64,000 nt of DNA from Micromonospora rifamycinica (GTDB lineage: Bacteria; Actinomycetota; Actinomycetes; Mycobacteriales; Micromonosporaceae): assembly GCF_900090265.1 (NCBI RefSeq), contig NZ_LT607752.1, forward strand, positions 5,276,001 to 5,340,000, read 5' to 3'. A program made the translations under genes and the position numbers. Below, piece by piece: positions 1-8,507 of the stretch; the stretch's first letter is position 1; each line of letters starts with the position of its first letter. Under the pieces are notes generated by a model. It saw only the letters and a program-made list of their open reading frames with translations, was not told the DNA's origin and ran no database searches.

Positions 1-170
1 TGCCGAACGCCATGTTCCGGGTGGAACTCGCGAACGGCCACAAGGTGCTGGCTCACATCAGCGGCAAGATGCGGCAGCACTACATCCGCATCCTGCCGGA
101 GGACCGGGTCGTCGTCGAACTCTCGCCGTACGACCTGACCCGCGGGCGCATCGTCTACCGCTACAAGTAA
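1..170 (+). CDS. infA: Translation initiation factor IF-1 (5' partial)
   Basis: Only the last 55 codons are present; the gene begins before the window. The reading frame runs from base 3 (PNAMFRVEL...) to TAA at 168-170. IF-1 is a small OB-fold protein that binds the A site of the 30S subunit during initiation with IF-2 and IF-3. Recognisable family segments are MFRVEL near the start, the HISGKMRQHYIRI stretch, and the ending SPYDLTRGRIVYRYK, which is the usual actinobacterial IF-1 C-terminus. It stands upstream of rpmJ and rpsM, the usual order at the end of the spc/alpha ribosomal clusters. Identification is secure; only the start is missing. Confidence 0.97.
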   Translation, partial: PNAMFRVELANGHKVLAHISGKMRQHYIRILPEDRVVVELSPYDLTRGRIVYRYK

Positions 171-262
171 GCCTGACGGCGGCCGGGAAGTCCCCGTGTC
201 CGTCTTCGACGTCCGGAGTCGCGGTCACCGCGTCGCCGGGCCAGATGGGAAGTAAGGCAACC

Positions 263-376
263 GTGAAGGTCAAGCCGAGCGTCAAGAGGATCTGCAACAA
301 GTGCCGGGTTATCCGCCGGCACGGCCGGGTCATGGTGATCTGCAGCGACCCGCGCCACAAGCAGCGCCAGGGCTGA
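263..376 (+). CDS. rpmJ: 50S ribosomal protein L36
   Basis: A 37-residue protein starting at GTG 263 (MKVKPSVKRICNKCRVIRRH...) and ending KQRQG at TGA 374-376. L36 is the smallest large-subunit protein and binds 23S rRNA. The zinc-ribbon ligands are visible: Cys11, Cys14, Cys27 and the final His (C-x2-C ... C-x4-H), so this is the C+ zinc-binding form. It sits 92 nt after infA and before rpsM, the standard bacterial order. A weak purine-rich stretch (GGGAAGTAAGG, 248-258) serves as ribosome binding site. Confidence 0.96.
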   Translation: MKVKPSVKRICNKCRVIRRHGRVMVICSDPRHKQRQG

Positions 377-474
377 TCCGATCCCGCCGTCCGTCACCAC
401 GGAGGGCGGCGGACCGGTCCGGGTCGCGTAGATCCGACGACACCACGTCACCAGCTCGTCCCAGCCGCGGAACG

Positions 475-521
475 TACGCATGCGTATCTTCTCGTGGCCA
501 ACCCCCGGTCGGAGGCCGGGG
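475..521 (+). other. rpmJ-rpsM spacer with palindrome and hairpin
   Basis: The 260-nt gap 377-636 has no convincing gene. It holds a perfect 12-nt palindrome, TACGCATGCGTA (475-486), followed by a short GC hairpin with arms CCCCGG 503-508 and CCGGGG 516-521. This is long for a gap inside a ribosomal operon and may hold a secondary promoter or a leader for the rpsM-rplQ part. No clear -35/-10 pair was seen. Confidence 0.35.
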
Positions 522-636
522 CCCGCTCGGGCAGCGGCCGTTCGGTCCGGCGCACAACGCGCCGGAGACGGACGGTCGGTAGCGGGATGGGACGGGTCCA
601 CACCTCCGCCACACATCACGAGGAGTACGCCCGCAC

Positions 637-1017
637 ATGGCACGTCTAGTCGGCGTGGATCTCCCCCGCGAGAAGCGGATGGAGATCGCGCTCACCTACA
701 TCTTCGGGGTGGGTCGCACCCGCTCCCTGGAGACGCTCGCCGCCACCGGCATCTCGCCGGACAAGCGCGCTCGGGACCTCACGGACGAGGAGCTGGTCCA
801 GCTCCGCGACCACATCGAGGCGAACTACAAGGTTGAAGGCGACCTGCGCCGCGAGGTCGCCGCTGACATCCGCCGCAAGGTCGAGATCGGCTGCTACGCC
901 GGCATCCGGCACCGCCGGGGTCTGCCCGTGCGTGGCCAGCGGACCCGGACCAATGCCCGGACCCGCAAGGGCCCGAAGCGGACTGTCGCCGGCAAGAAGA
1001 AGCCCGGCAAGAAGTAG
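637..1017 (+). CDS. rpsM: 30S ribosomal protein S13
   Basis: A 126-residue protein, the normal length for S13. It begins MARLVGVDLPREKRMEIALTY and has the conserved stretches IFGVGRTRS, GCYAGIRHRRGLPVRGQRTRTNARTRKGP and a basic Lys/Gly tail (KKKPGKK) that lies among tRNAs on the ribosome. S13 sits in the head of the small subunit and contacts 16S rRNA and the P-site tRNA. AGGAG at 621-625 precedes the ATG. It begins the alpha-operon segment rpsM-rpsK-rpsD-rpoA-rplQ. Confidence 0.98.
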   Translation: MARLVGVDLPREKRMEIALTYIFGVGRTRSLETLAATGISPDKRARDLTDEELVQLRDHIEANYKVEGDLRREVAADIRRKVEIGCYAGIRHRRGLPVRGQRTRTNARTRKGPKRTVAGKKKPGKK

Positions 1018-1105
1018 ATTTTGACCGGAATCCGGGTCGATGTCGGTGCTGTGAAGACCGGATCGCGCGGCCCGTCCGGACAGTCAACTAGGAGCGCACA
1101 GACTT

Positions 1106-1513
1106 ATGCCACCGAAGGCTCGTGCCGGAGCCGCTGTCAAGAAGGTCCGGCGCAAGGAACGCAAGAACGTCGCCCACGGGCAGGCGCACATCAAGAGCAC
1201 GTTCAACAACACCATCGTGTCCATCACGGACCCGACCGGTGCGGTCATCTCCTGGGCCTCCGCCGGCCAGGTGGGCTTCAAGGGCTCCCGCAAGTCGACC
1301 CCGTTCGCCGCGCAGCTGGCCGCCGAGGCCGCCGCGCGTCGGGCGATGGAACACGGCATGCGCAAGGTCGACGTGTTCGTCAAGGGCCCCGGCTCCGGCC
1401 GGGAAACCGCCATCCGCTCCCTGCAGGCCGTCGGGCTGGAGGTCGGCCAGATCGCCGACGTCACCCCGCAGCCGCACAACGGGTGCCGTCCGCCGAAGCG
1501 TCGTCGGGTCTGA
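1106..1513 (+). CDS. rpsK: 30S ribosomal protein S11
   Basis: A 135-residue protein of standard length. The basic N-terminus (MPPKARAGAAVKKVRRKERKN) is followed by the conserved core GQAHIKSTFNNTIVSITDPTG, WASAGQVGFKGSRKSTPFAAQ, and the ending ADVTPQPHNGCRPPKRRRV, all signatures of S11. The protein lies on the 30S platform, where it helps shape the mRNA exit path near the anti-Shine-Dalgarno sequence. AGGAG (1091-1095) precedes the ATG. It is 88 nt downstream of rpsM and 14 nt before rpsD. Confidence 0.98.
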   Translation: MPPKARAGAAVKKVRRKERKNVAHGQAHIKSTFNNTIVSITDPTGAVISWASAGQVGFKGSRKSTPFAAQLAAEAAARRAMEHGMRKVDVFVKGPGSGRETAIRSLQAVGLEVGQIADVTPQPHNGCRPPKRRRV

Positions 1514-1527
1514 GAGGTTAGAGAGAG

Positions 1528-2154
1528 ATGGCTCGTTACACCGGTGCTGACTGCCGCCGTTGCCGGCGGGAGAAGATGAAGCTGTTCCTCAAGGGCAGCA
1601 AGTGCGATGGCCCGAAGTGCCCGTTCGAGTCCCGGCCCTTCCCGCCCGGACAGCACGGCCGTGGCCGCACGAAGGAGACGGAGTACCTGCTCCAGCTCCG
1701 CGAGAAGCAGAAGGCCCGTCGTGTGTACGGCGTGCTGGAGAAGCAGTTCCGCGGTTACTACGAGGAGGCCGTGGCCAAGCAGGCCAAGACCGGTGAGGTC
1801 CTCCTGCAGATCCTCGAGTCGCGCCTCGACAACGTGGTCTACCGGGCCGGTTACGCGCACTCGCGGGACATGGCCCGCCAGCTTGTCAAGCACGGTCACT
1901 TCACCGTGAACGGCAAGAAGGTCGACATCCCGTCGTACCGCGTCAAGGAGCACGACATCATCGAGGTCCGGGGCAAGAGCAAGGAGCTCACCCCGTTCAT
2001 CGTGGCGCAGGCCCAGGCCGGCTCGAAGACCGTCCCGGCGTGGCTGGAGGCGATCCCGAGCCAGATGAAGGTCCTGGTGCACTCGCTCCCGGCCCGTCAG
2101 GTGATCGACACCCAGGTCCAGGAGCAGCTGATCGTCGAGCTCTACTCCAAGTAG
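1528..2154 (+). CDS. rpsD: 30S ribosomal protein S4
   Basis: A 208-residue primary 16S rRNA-binding protein that nucleates 30S assembly. It starts MARYTGADCRRCRREKMKLFL and carries an N-terminal zinc-type cysteine set (C9, C12, then C27 and C32 in SKCDGPKCPFE), the C+ form of S4. The S4 RNA-binding domain around residues 97-160 contains SRLDNVVYRAGYAHSRDMARQLVKHGH. A purine-rich GAGAGAG directly precedes the ATG, 14 nt after rpsK. In other bacteria S4 represses its own operon by binding the leader; no such leader is evident here. Confidence 0.98.
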   Translation: MARYTGADCRRCRREKMKLFLKGSKCDGPKCPFESRPFPPGQHGRGRTKETEYLLQLREKQKARRVYGVLEKQFRGYYEEAVAKQAKTGEVLLQILESRLDNVVYRAGYAHSRDMARQLVKHGHFTVNGKKVDIPSYRVKEHDIIEVRGKSKELTPFIVAQAQAGSKTVPAWLEAIPSQMKVLVHSLPARQVIDTQVQEQLIVELYSK

Positions 2155-2163
2155 GGCCCGTTG

Positions 2164-2193
2164 CGGTGGCCCGTCCCGTCGGGCGGGCCACCG
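2164..2193 (+). terminator. Intra-operon hairpin between rpsD and rpoA
   Basis: Perfect 10-bp arms CGGTGGCCCG (2164-2173) and CGGGCCACCG (2184-2193) enclose a 10-nt loop that can fold further (CCC with GGG). There is no T-tract. It lies 10 nt after the rpsD stop and 57 nt before rpoA, so it is more likely an attenuator or mRNA-stability element setting the rpoA:rpsD ratio than a full stop. The structure is directly visible; its function is inferred. Confidence 0.55.
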
Positions 2194-2249
2194 GAACAGT
2201 TCGTGTCGTGGGCGTCATATAGCGGGCGTCCCGGAAGAGAAGAGAAGAA

Positions 2250-3272
2250 ATGCTCATCAGCCAGCGACCGTCTCTCTCCGAAGAGTCGATCAACGAGACC
2301 CGCTCCCGGTTCACCATCGAGCCGCTGGAGCCCGGCTTCGGCTACACCCTGGGCAACTCGCTGCGGCGTACGCTGCTGTCGTCCATCCCGGGTGCCGCGG
2401 TCACCTCGATCAAGATCGACGGTGTGCTGCACGAGTTCACCACGATCCCCGGGGTCAAGGAGGACGTGGTCGAGCTCGTCATGAACATCAAGGAGCTCTG
2501 CGTCAGCTCCGAGCACGACGAGCCGGTCAGCATGTACCTGCGCAAGCAGGGGCCGGGCGACGTCACCGCCGGTGACATCCAGCCCCCGGCCGGTGTCTCG
2601 GTGCACAACCCGGACCTCAAGCTCGCCACCCTCAACGGCAAGGGCCGGCTCGACATGGAGCTGACCGTCGAGCGGGGTCGCGGCTACGTGACGGCGGCGC
2701 AGAACAAGCAGGCCGGCGCCGAGATCGGCCGGATCCCGGTCGACTCGATCTACTCGCCGGTGCTGAAGGTGACGTACCGCGTCGAGGCGACCCGCGTCGA
2801 GCAGCGGACCGACTTCGACCGGCTGATCATCGACGTCGAGACCAAGCCGTCGATGGGTCCGCGCACCGCGCTGGCCTCCGCCGGTTCGACGCTGGTGGAG
2901 CTCTTCGGGCTGGCCCGGGAGCTGGACGAGACCGCCGAGGGCATCGACATCGGGCCGTCCCCGCAGGACGCCCAGCTGGCGGCGGACCTGGCCCTGCCGA
3001 TCGAGGAGCTGGACCTCACCGTCCGCTCCTACAACTGCCTCAAGCGCGAGGGCATCAACTCCGTTGGTGAGCTGATCGGGCGTACCGAGGCCGACCTCCT
3101 CGACATCCGGAACTTCGGGCAGAAGTCGATCGACGAGGTCAAGATGAAGCTCGCCGGGATGGGTCTCGGGCTGAAGGACTCGGCCCCGAACTTCGACCCG
3201 GCACACGTCGTGGACGCCTTCGGCGAGGCCGACTACGACACCGACGACTATCGCGAGACCGAGCAGCTCTAG
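2250..3272 (+). CDS. rpoA: DNA-directed RNA polymerase subunit alpha
   Basis: A 340-residue alpha subunit, normal for actinobacteria. The N-terminal domain (about 1-230) holds the assembly segments ESINETRSRFTIEPLEPGFGYTLGNSLRRTLL and LKVTYRVEATRVEQRTDFD. A short linker leads to the C-terminal domain (about 250-315), with IEELDLTVRSYNCLKREGINSVGEL and DIRNFGQKSIDEVKMKL, the helix-hairpin-helix surface that contacts UP elements and activators. The final 25 residues are acidic. Start ATG follows GGAAGAGAAGAGAAGAA. It is co-transcribed with the ribosomal genes on both sides. Confidence 0.98.
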   Translation: MLISQRPSLSEESINETRSRFTIEPLEPGFGYTLGNSLRRTLLSSIPGAAVTSIKIDGVLHEFTTIPGVKEDVVELVMNIKELCVSSEHDEPVSMYLRKQGPGDVTAGDIQPPAGVSVHNPDLKLATLNGKGRLDMELTVERGRGYVTAAQNKQAGAEIGRIPVDSIYSPVLKVTYRVEATRVEQRTDFDRLIIDVETKPSMGPRTALASAGSTLVELFGLARELDETAEGIDIGPSPQDAQLAADLALPIEELDLTVRSYNCLKREGINSVGELIGRTEADLLDIRNFGQKSIDEVKMKLAGMGLGLKDSAPNFDPAHVVDAFGEADYDTDDYRETEQL

Positions 3273-3306
3273 TCCGCGCTGCCGCCACACCTGAGGAGCA
3301 CCAAGC

Positions 3307-3879
3307 ATGCCCACGCCCACCAAGGGCCCCCGCCTCGGCGGCAGCCCCGCGCACGAGCGGCTGATGCTGGCCAACCTGGCCACCGCGCTGTTCCAGCACG
3401 GCAAGATCCAGACCACCGAGACGAAGGCCCGGCGGCTGCGTCCGCTGGCCGAGCAGCTCATCACCAAGGCCAAGCGGGGCGACCTCGCCTCCCGCCGCCG
3501 GGTGCTGGGCGTCGTCAAGGACAAGGACGTGGTCTACTCCCTGTTCGACCAGATCGCGCCCCGGTACGCCAACCGCAACGGTGGCTACACCCGGATCGTG
3601 AAGACCGGTCCGCGCAAGGGTGACGCCGCTCCGATGGCGATCATCGAGCTGGTCGAGGAGCTTCAGGTCGCCGAGCCCAAGGCGAACAAGAAGACCGCGG
3701 CCCGCAAGAGCGCCCAGCAGGACAAGGTCGAGGCGCTCGCCCCGGCCGAGGAGACCCCGGCGGCCCCGGCCGACCAGGACTCCGAGGCGCCGGTCTCGGC
3801 GTCCGGTGACACCGCCGCCGCCCGCGAGGACAGCGACGAGGCCACCGAGACCAACGAGGCCACCGAGAACAAGGCCTGA
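3307..3879 (+). CDS. rplQ: 50S ribosomal protein L17 with acidic C-terminal tail
   Basis: The first 120 or so residues are canonical L17 (MPTPTKGPRLGGSPAHERLML, TETKARRLRPLAEQLITKAKRGD, GGYTRIVKTGPRKGDAAPMAIIELV). L17 lies near the peptide exit tunnel. The rest, about residues 121-190, is a low-complexity Ala/Glu/Thr/Pro tail ending ATENKA, much longer than the 117-130 residues usual in E. coli or Bacillus. Such extensions are known in actinobacterial L17 and are probably disordered. GAGGAG precedes ATG 3307. It is the last ribosomal gene before a hairpin. Confidence 0.97.
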   Translation: MPTPTKGPRLGGSPAHERLMLANLATALFQHGKIQTTETKARRLRPLAEQLITKAKRGDLASRRRVLGVVKDKDVVYSLFDQIAPRYANRNGGYTRIVKTGPRKGDAAPMAIIELVEELQVAEPKANKKTAARKSAQQDKVEALAPAEETPAAPADQDSEAPVSASGDTAAAREDSDEATETNEATENKA

Positions 3880-3895
3880 GCACCACGGCACCGTC

Positions 3896-3928
3896 GGGCC
3901 CGGCATCCCTTCCTGGGGTGCCGGGCCC
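3896..3928 (+). terminator. Hairpin terminator between rplQ and truA
   Basis: Arms GGGCCCGGCA (3896-3905) and TGCCGGGCCC (3919-3928) pair perfectly and continue through TCCC/GGGG around the loop TTCCT (3910-3914). There is no T-run, as is common in high-GC actinomycetes. It starts 16 nt after the rplQ stop and ends 24 nt before truA, so truA is reached by read-through or by an undetected promoter. Confidence 0.75.
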
Positions 3929-3952
3929 GATGTCGTGAACGGGAGGTACGAG

Positions 3953-4783
3953 GTGGACGAGCGGACCCGGCTACGGCTGGACGTCTCGTACGACGGCACC
4001 GAATTCTCCGGCTGGGCGGCCCAGCCGACCCGGCGCACCGTCGCCGGTGTGCTGGTCGGGGCGCTGGACCTGGTGCTCGGGGCGGGCACGGTGACCGGGT
4101 TGACGGTAGCCGGCCGGACCGACGCCGGCGTGCACGCCACCGGCCAGGTCTGCCACCTCGACCTCCCGGCCACCGTCTGGCGGAAGCACCGGGAACGGCT
4201 GCTGCGCCGGCTGGCCCGGCTGCTCCCCGGTGACGTGCGGGTCCGGGCGATGACCGAGGCGCCCGTCGACTTCGACGCCCGCTTCTCGGCGACCTTCCGG
4301 CGGTACGAGTACCGGGTGACCGACGCCCCGTGGGGTGCCGAGCCGCTGCGCCGCCGGGACACCCTGGCCTGGCACCGACCACTGGACCCGGCCGTGTTGA
4401 CCGCCGCGGCGGCCGGCCTGGTGGGGGAGCACGACTTCGCCGCGTACTGCCGGCGCAAGGAGAACGCCACCACGATCCGTGAGGTGACCCGGCTGGACTG
4501 GCGGCGTGACCCGGACGGCATCCTGGTCGCCACCGTGCAGGCCGACGCGTTCTGCCAGGCGATGGTGCGCAGCCTGGTGGGGGCGATGCTGACCGCCGGG
4601 GACGGCCGACGCCCGGTGGACTGGCCGGCGGGCCAGCTGGCCCGGCGGGAACGGTCGAGTGAGGTGACCGTCGCACCGGCGCACGGGTTGACGCTGGTCG
4701 CCGTCGGTTATCCGGAGGACCCGGCCGAGTACGCCGCCCGCGCCGACCGTACCCGCCGGCTGCGCCTGCCGGTGGAGTCCTAG
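3953..4783 (+). CDS. truA: tRNA pseudouridine(38-40) synthase TruA
   Basis: A 276-residue enzyme that converts uridines 38-40 of the tRNA anticodon stem-loop to pseudouridine. It opens VDERTRLRLDVSYDGTEFSGW and carries the motif AGRTDAGVHA with catalytic Asp57. Further family segments are RRLARLLPGDVRV, FSATFRRYEYRV and FCQAMVRSLVGAML. Start GTG 3953 is chosen because GGGAGG lies 6 nt upstream (3941-3946); an in-frame GTG at 3935 is possible but has no such site. Placement directly after rplQ matches Streptomyces and Mycobacterium. Confidence 0.95.
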   Translation: MDERTRLRLDVSYDGTEFSGWAAQPTRRTVAGVLVGALDLVLGAGTVTGLTVAGRTDAGVHATGQVCHLDLPATVWRKHRERLLRRLARLLPGDVRVRAMTEAPVDFDARFSATFRRYEYRVTDAPWGAEPLRRRDTLAWHRPLDPAVLTAAAAGLVGEHDFAAYCRRKENATTIREVTRLDWRRDPDGILVATVQADAFCQAMVRSLVGAMLTAGDGRRPVDWPAGQLARRERSSEVTVAPAHGLTLVAVGYPEDPAEYAARADRTRRLRLPVES

Positions 4784-4884
4784 GGTCCTGAGTCCTCGGT
4801 CCGTCGTCAGGGTGCCGGGTCCGGCTGGTGCCGCCGGCAGCTCCGTACCGACGGGTGACCAGCCCCACCCGGGCGGCCGATACG

Positions 4885-5718
4885 CTACCGGCGGGCGGCG
4901 GCGCTGCGCTGGCGTGCCGATTCGTAGAGCACGACGGTCGCGGCCGCCGCCGCGTTCAGGGAGCTGGCGGCCCCGGACATCGGCACCCGGACGAGGTGGT
5001 CGCAGGCCGCACGCCAGCCGACGCTGAGCCCGGTGGTCTCGTTGCCGATCAGGGTCAGCGTGGGCTGCGTGAAGTCGTACTCGGCGGCGGCCAGGGCGCC
5101 GCGCTCGTCGGCACCCACGATGCCGAGGCCGACGCCGACGCCGCGCACGTCGGCGACCCAGGACAGCACGCTCTGGTGTGCGGGCACCCGGACGACGGGC
5201 AGTGCGAACAGCGAGCCGGTGCTCGCCCGCACCGCCTTCGGGTCGTACACGTCGGCGGCATGGCCGGTGACGATGACGCCGGACGCGCCGAAGGCGTCGG
5301 CGGACCGGATGAGCGTCCCGATGTTGCCGGGGCTGGTGGGCCGGTCGAAGACGACGGTGAGCATGGTCGGCCCGGCCGGAATGCGGCGCAGGTCGTCCGC
5401 CGGCAGCGCGACCACGGCCAGCAGCTCCGGAACGGTGTCCGCCTTGCCGCCCAGCTCGTGCATCAGCTCACGGGACACCGCGAACTTCTCGGCCGGGACC
5501 GTGTCCAGGGCCTGGCGTGCCCAACCCGACAGCGGACCGTCGGCGTCGTGGAGCAGCTCCCGGATCTGCCAGCCGTGTTCGATCGCCATGGTGATCGGGC
5601 GTACGCCCTGCACGAGGAACTCGCCACGACGCTGCCGCTTGGTCCGGTTGCGGAGCAGCGCCTCCCACTGCTGGAACCGCGCGTTGCGGCCGCTCACCCG
5701 AACCCGCACCGGCGTCAC
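4885..5718 (-). CDS. TrmH-family (SPOUT) RNA 2'-O-methyltransferase
   Basis: A 277-residue SPOUT methyltransferase that uses SAM to methylate a ribose 2'-OH in rRNA or tRNA. The N-terminal 110 residues form an RNA-binding substrate domain. The catalytic knot has motif 1 at 129-143 (SPGNIGTLIRSADAFG), motif 2 at 222-231 (LTLIGNETTG) and motif 3 at 244-266 (VRVPMSGAASSLNAAAAATVVLY). The start is GTG; its GTGA overlaps the TGA of the upstream dioxygenase gene, so the two are translationally coupled. The exact target nucleotide cannot be read from sequence. It converges with truA. Confidence 0.88.
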   Translation of the reverse strand: MTPVRVRVSGRNARFQQWEALLRNRTKRQRRGEFLVQGVRPITMAIEHGWQIRELLHDADGPLSGWARQALDTVPAEKFAVSRELMHELGGKADTVPELLAVVALPADDLRRIPAGPTMLTVVFDRPTSPGNIGTLIRSADAFGASGVIVTGHAADVYDPKAVRASTGSLFALPVVRVPAHQSVLSWVADVRGVGVGLGIVGADERGALAAAEYDFTQPTLTLIGNETTGLSVGWRAACDHLVRVPMSGAASSLNAAAAATVVLYESARQRSAAARR

Positions 5719-6515
5719 CGCGTCCCCCGCCCGTCGGGGCCGGGGGTGTCCCGCCCGAGGCCCCGGCGGATCGCGATCTCCACAGGCGAGTACGCACCGT
5801 CGGCCCGTTCCAGGTCGTACGGCGCGGCCGGCAGCAGTGGCGGCTGGGCCATGAAGCGCGGCCGCGTCCCGTGGTGCGGTTGCGCCGCGTGCACCAGGAA
5901 CGGGTGGCAGAGGAAGACGTCACCCGGGGATCCGGTGGCCAGGGCGAGTGGCCGGTGGTCGGACGCCGCCACCAACTCGGGCGCGAGGTCCAGCCCGCTC
6001 GCCCCGTCCTCCCCGTGCTTCGCCAACACCTTCGGCACGTCGAGGTGCGAGCCGACCCGGATCCGGGTCGGGGCGTCCTCCGCACCGACCTCGCTGAACA
6101 GGAACAGCATCAGCAGCGCCCGCCCCCGGGAGCGGACGTTCGTGAAATACCAGCTCGCCCCCTCGGGCAGGTAGCTGCCCTCGATGTGCCAGCCCGCGTC
6201 GTCCGGCTCGTCGGGGTGCGGGAAGCGCAACGGGAACGTGCCCAGTGAGTAGCGCGGCTCCCAGCGTCCCGCGCCGACGAGCAGGTCGTACGCGTGATGG
6301 AGGCACGGCGAGTTGGGTGCGGCGGCGAACGGCCCCTGCGCCATCCCGGGCACCCAGTGCACCGGCTTGTTCCAGGTGGCCGGGTCGTCCGGGTCGCAGC
6401 CGGTCTCCCGCCACAGCAGCCGCGCGCAGTCCGCGGCCACCCGCGGTGCGACGGCGCCCGCCACCTTCACGAAACCGTCGCGAAGGAACCGGGATACCAG
6501 TGTCGTGTCGTCCAT
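5715..6515 (-). CDS. PhyH-like non-heme iron dioxygenase
   Basis: A 266-residue protein resembling phytanoyl-CoA dioxygenases (Fe(II)/2-oxoglutarate family). It begins MDDTTLVSRFLRDGFVKVAGAV, the usual PhyH opening. Likely iron ligands are in WHIEGSY (an H-x-E rather than the common H-x-D) and the distal His in FLVHAAQPH; the following GTRPRFMAQ Arg would bind 2-oxoglutarate. Start ATG is the methionine of MDDTTL; no family-like sequence lies further upstream in the frame. It overlaps the SPOUT gene by 4 nt. The substrate is unknown. Confidence 0.8.
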   Translation of the reverse strand: MDDTTLVSRFLRDGFVKVAGAVAPRVAADCARLLWRETGCDPDDPATWNKPVHWVPGMAQGPFAAAPNSPCLHHAYDLLVGAGRWEPRYSLGTFPLRFPHPDEPDDAGWHIEGSYLPEGASWYFTNVRSRGRALLMLFLFSEVGAEDAPTRIRVGSHLDVPKVLAKHGEDGASGLDLAPELVAASDHRPLALATGSPGDVFLCHPFLVHAAQPHHGTRPRFMAQPPLLPAAPYDLERADGAYSPVEIAIRRGLGRDTPGPDGRGTR

Positions 6516-6668
6516 GGCCCCATCGTGTGGCGGCGCCGGGCCCGGTCGCCCGACACTTTCCGCTCCGCATCCGTCGGGAGCGCCGCGACAGCGCCGGTCA
6601 CGCTTCGGAGGCCCTGTCGCACCACACCACAGCTCACGTCCCGCCCGACTGTCGAAGGGAGCGAACGC

Positions 6669-7163
6669 ATGCTGACCCGCATCGTCGACCGTCCCGCGTT
6701 CCGGCTCGTGGGGCACGCTGCCCGGGTTCCACTGATCCACCGGGGAGTCAACCCGTACATCCGGCAGCACGTCGCCGCGCTACCGGCGGAGGAGCATCTG
6801 CGCCTGAAGGCACTCGGCGACGTCGAGCCCGGTGGCCTGCTCGCTGTCTGCGACGACCTCGACGCCGACTACGACGAGGGCAGCGAGCTGACCTACCTGC
6901 ACGGGGTCGCCGTGTCCCCGGGCACACCGGTCCCGGGCGACCTCGACGTGATCGAGGTCCCGGCGGGCCACTGGGTGGTCATCCGGGCCGTGGGGCGGGA
7001 TCCGCAGGCCCTGCAGAAGACCTGGGCCACGGCCGCGACCGAGTGGTTCCCCTTCAACCCGTGGCGGCTGCGGCCGGGTCCGGAGATCGTCGCGGTGCCC
7101 GAGCCGACGGCCGACCTCAGCACCGCGATCCGCGAACTCTGGCTGCCCGTCGAGCCGGCGTAG
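6669..7163 (+). CDS. GyrI-like small-molecule-binding domain protein
   Basis: A 164-residue stand-alone protein resembling the effector-binding (GyrI/SOUL-like) domain found at the C-terminus of AraC- and MerR-type regulators. It has no DNA-binding domain. Segments that suggest the fold are DYDEGSELTYLHGVAVSP, DVIEVPAGHWVVIRAVGR and the conserved EWFPFNPWRLRPGPEI-like strand. AAGGGAG (6655-6661) lies just upstream of ATG 6669. It is divergent from the dioxygenase operon. It may sequester or bind a hydrophobic ligand; no role can be assigned. Confidence 0.6.
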   Translation: MLTRIVDRPAFRLVGHAARVPLIHRGVNPYIRQHVAALPAEEHLRLKALGDVEPGGLLAVCDDLDADYDEGSELTYLHGVAVSPGTPVPGDLDVIEVPAGHWVVIRAVGRDPQALQKTWATAATEWFPFNPWRLRPGPEIVAVPEPTADLSTAIRELWLPVEPA

Positions 7164-7242
7164 CGGCCGGGTGGAACGTCCGGGTGCCGGCTCCGACGGC
7201 GGCAGACCGGGTGGCCATGCGGCGTACCGGCCCCGGCGGTGG

Positions 7243-8367
7243 TCAGTCGCCGGGCAGGTCGTCGGTGTCCGGGTCGTCGGAGCGGGGGCTCGCGGACGGG
7301 GTGGTGGTCTTCCGGTCCCCGGCACGCGGGCTGGCCGGGGCGGTGGTGGTCTTCGGGTCGGGCTGGTCCACGCTGACGCCGGCTGCCCGACGGTCCAGCA
7401 CGCTCTTGTCGAGGTGCAGTTCGAGCAGGTCGTAGATGATCTCGCGGATACCGGGGTCGCCGGCCGGCACCGCGCCGCCGTCGTCCCGGGTGACCAGGCA
7501 GTAGGCCACGTAGTGGCCGCGTACCTGCCAGGCGACCCGGGCGGCGGCGGTGGCGATCGACTCGGTGCCGTCCCCGGCGGGCATGCCCCGGAACCGGCCC
7601 CGCCGGTCGTCGAGCAGCGGCCGGACACGGTCCCGGACGCGTTGCGCGGTCGCCAGGTCGGTCAGGTTGAGCAGGCCGGTGGTGACCAGGTGGTCGCCGT
7701 CGGGGGAGCGCAGCGTGGCCCGGACCACCTGGCTGCACCCGAGGGTGGTCAGTAGGTCGGCGATCTCGCCGGTGGCCGCGACGGCGCAACTGCCACTGGC
7801 GTGGGTCTTGAGCACCGGGTACTCGTGCCGGTCGGTGCCGATGACCAGCTTCTTGTCCGGGAAGACCTCCTTGACGGTCAGCGGCTGCCGATCGGTCTCC
7901 CGGGAGTCCAGCGGACCGGTGGCGGCGTCGTCCGGGCCGGCGGTGGTCGGGTAGCCGGTCGGGGCGGCCTGCCCGTTCTGGGTGGGATCGTCGGTGCCGG
8001 TGCGGTCGATGAGCAGGACGGCCCCGGCGAGCCCGCAGAGACCGAACAGCACCAGCACGGCGGCGCCCCCGACGACGACCTTCCAGAGCCGACCGCCCCG
8101 ACCGTCGGCCGCGCGGCGGGACCGTGGTCCGGCCGGCCCGGACGGGGAGGCGTGGTCGTGGGTGGGCACCTGGACGGAGGAGCGGATCGGCACCGGGTCG
8201 GCGGCCGGGGGTGCCGGTCGGGTGGTCCGGGGCAGCGAGGGGACCGGGAAGCGGGACGGGGAGGGTCCAGCCGGCGCGGGCGGGACAGGCTGGAACAGCG
8301 GCAGGTCCGTCCCGGGCTGCGGGTTCTCCTCAAACGCGTCCTCAGGGGACTCATACCGATATACCAT
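7243..8367 (-). CDS. Single-pass membrane protein of unknown function
   Basis: A 374-residue protein. The N-terminal 110 residues are Pro/Ser/Arg-rich and cytosolic, one membrane helix follows (VVVGGAAVLVLFGLCGLAGAV, about residues 118-140), and the rest is an extracytoplasmic domain with two cysteines (ASGSCAV, TLGCSQV), a third in VAYCLVT, and a Thr/Ser/Pro/Asp-rich tail. Start MVYRYE is preferred because a -10-like TACTCT (8375-8380 on the minus strand) lies 7 nt upstream, which suggests a leaderless transcript; an in-frame ATG at 8388 is the alternative. The domain resembles secreted actinobacterial hypothetical proteins; function unknown. Confidence 0.65.
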   Translation of the reverse strand: MVYRYESPEDAFEENPQPGTDLPLFQPVPPAPAGPSPSRFPVPSLPRTTRPAPPAADPVPIRSSVQVPTHDHASPSGPAGPRSRRAADGRGGRLWKVVVGGAAVLVLFGLCGLAGAVLLIDRTGTDDPTQNGQAAPTGYPTTAGPDDAATGPLDSRETDRQPLTVKEVFPDKKLVIGTDRHEYPVLKTHASGSCAVAATGEIADLLTTLGCSQVVRATLRSPDGDHLVTTGLLNLTDLATAQRVRDRVRPLLDDRRGRFRGMPAGDGTESIATAAARVAWQVRGHYVAYCLVTRDDGGAVPAGDPGIREIIYDLLELHLDKSVLDRRAAGVSVDQPDPKTTTAPASPRAGDRKTTTPSASPRSDDPDTDDLPGD

Positions 8368-8507
8368 GTCGCCCAGAGTAGGGTTCATCGCCCCTTTAAG
8401 GGATAAAAACCGGAAAAGTGTGCATGGGCGCGTCGACCGGCACCGCACCGGCCGGCCCTGCTCCGGCCGGCGGCGGCTCCGCGGCGGGCCGGTGGAAGAA
8501 TGCCCCG

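Noticed and set aside
2142..3524. 460-codon minus-strand frame opposite rpoA
   Set aside because: Shadow of rpoA; no family resemblance and no start signals.
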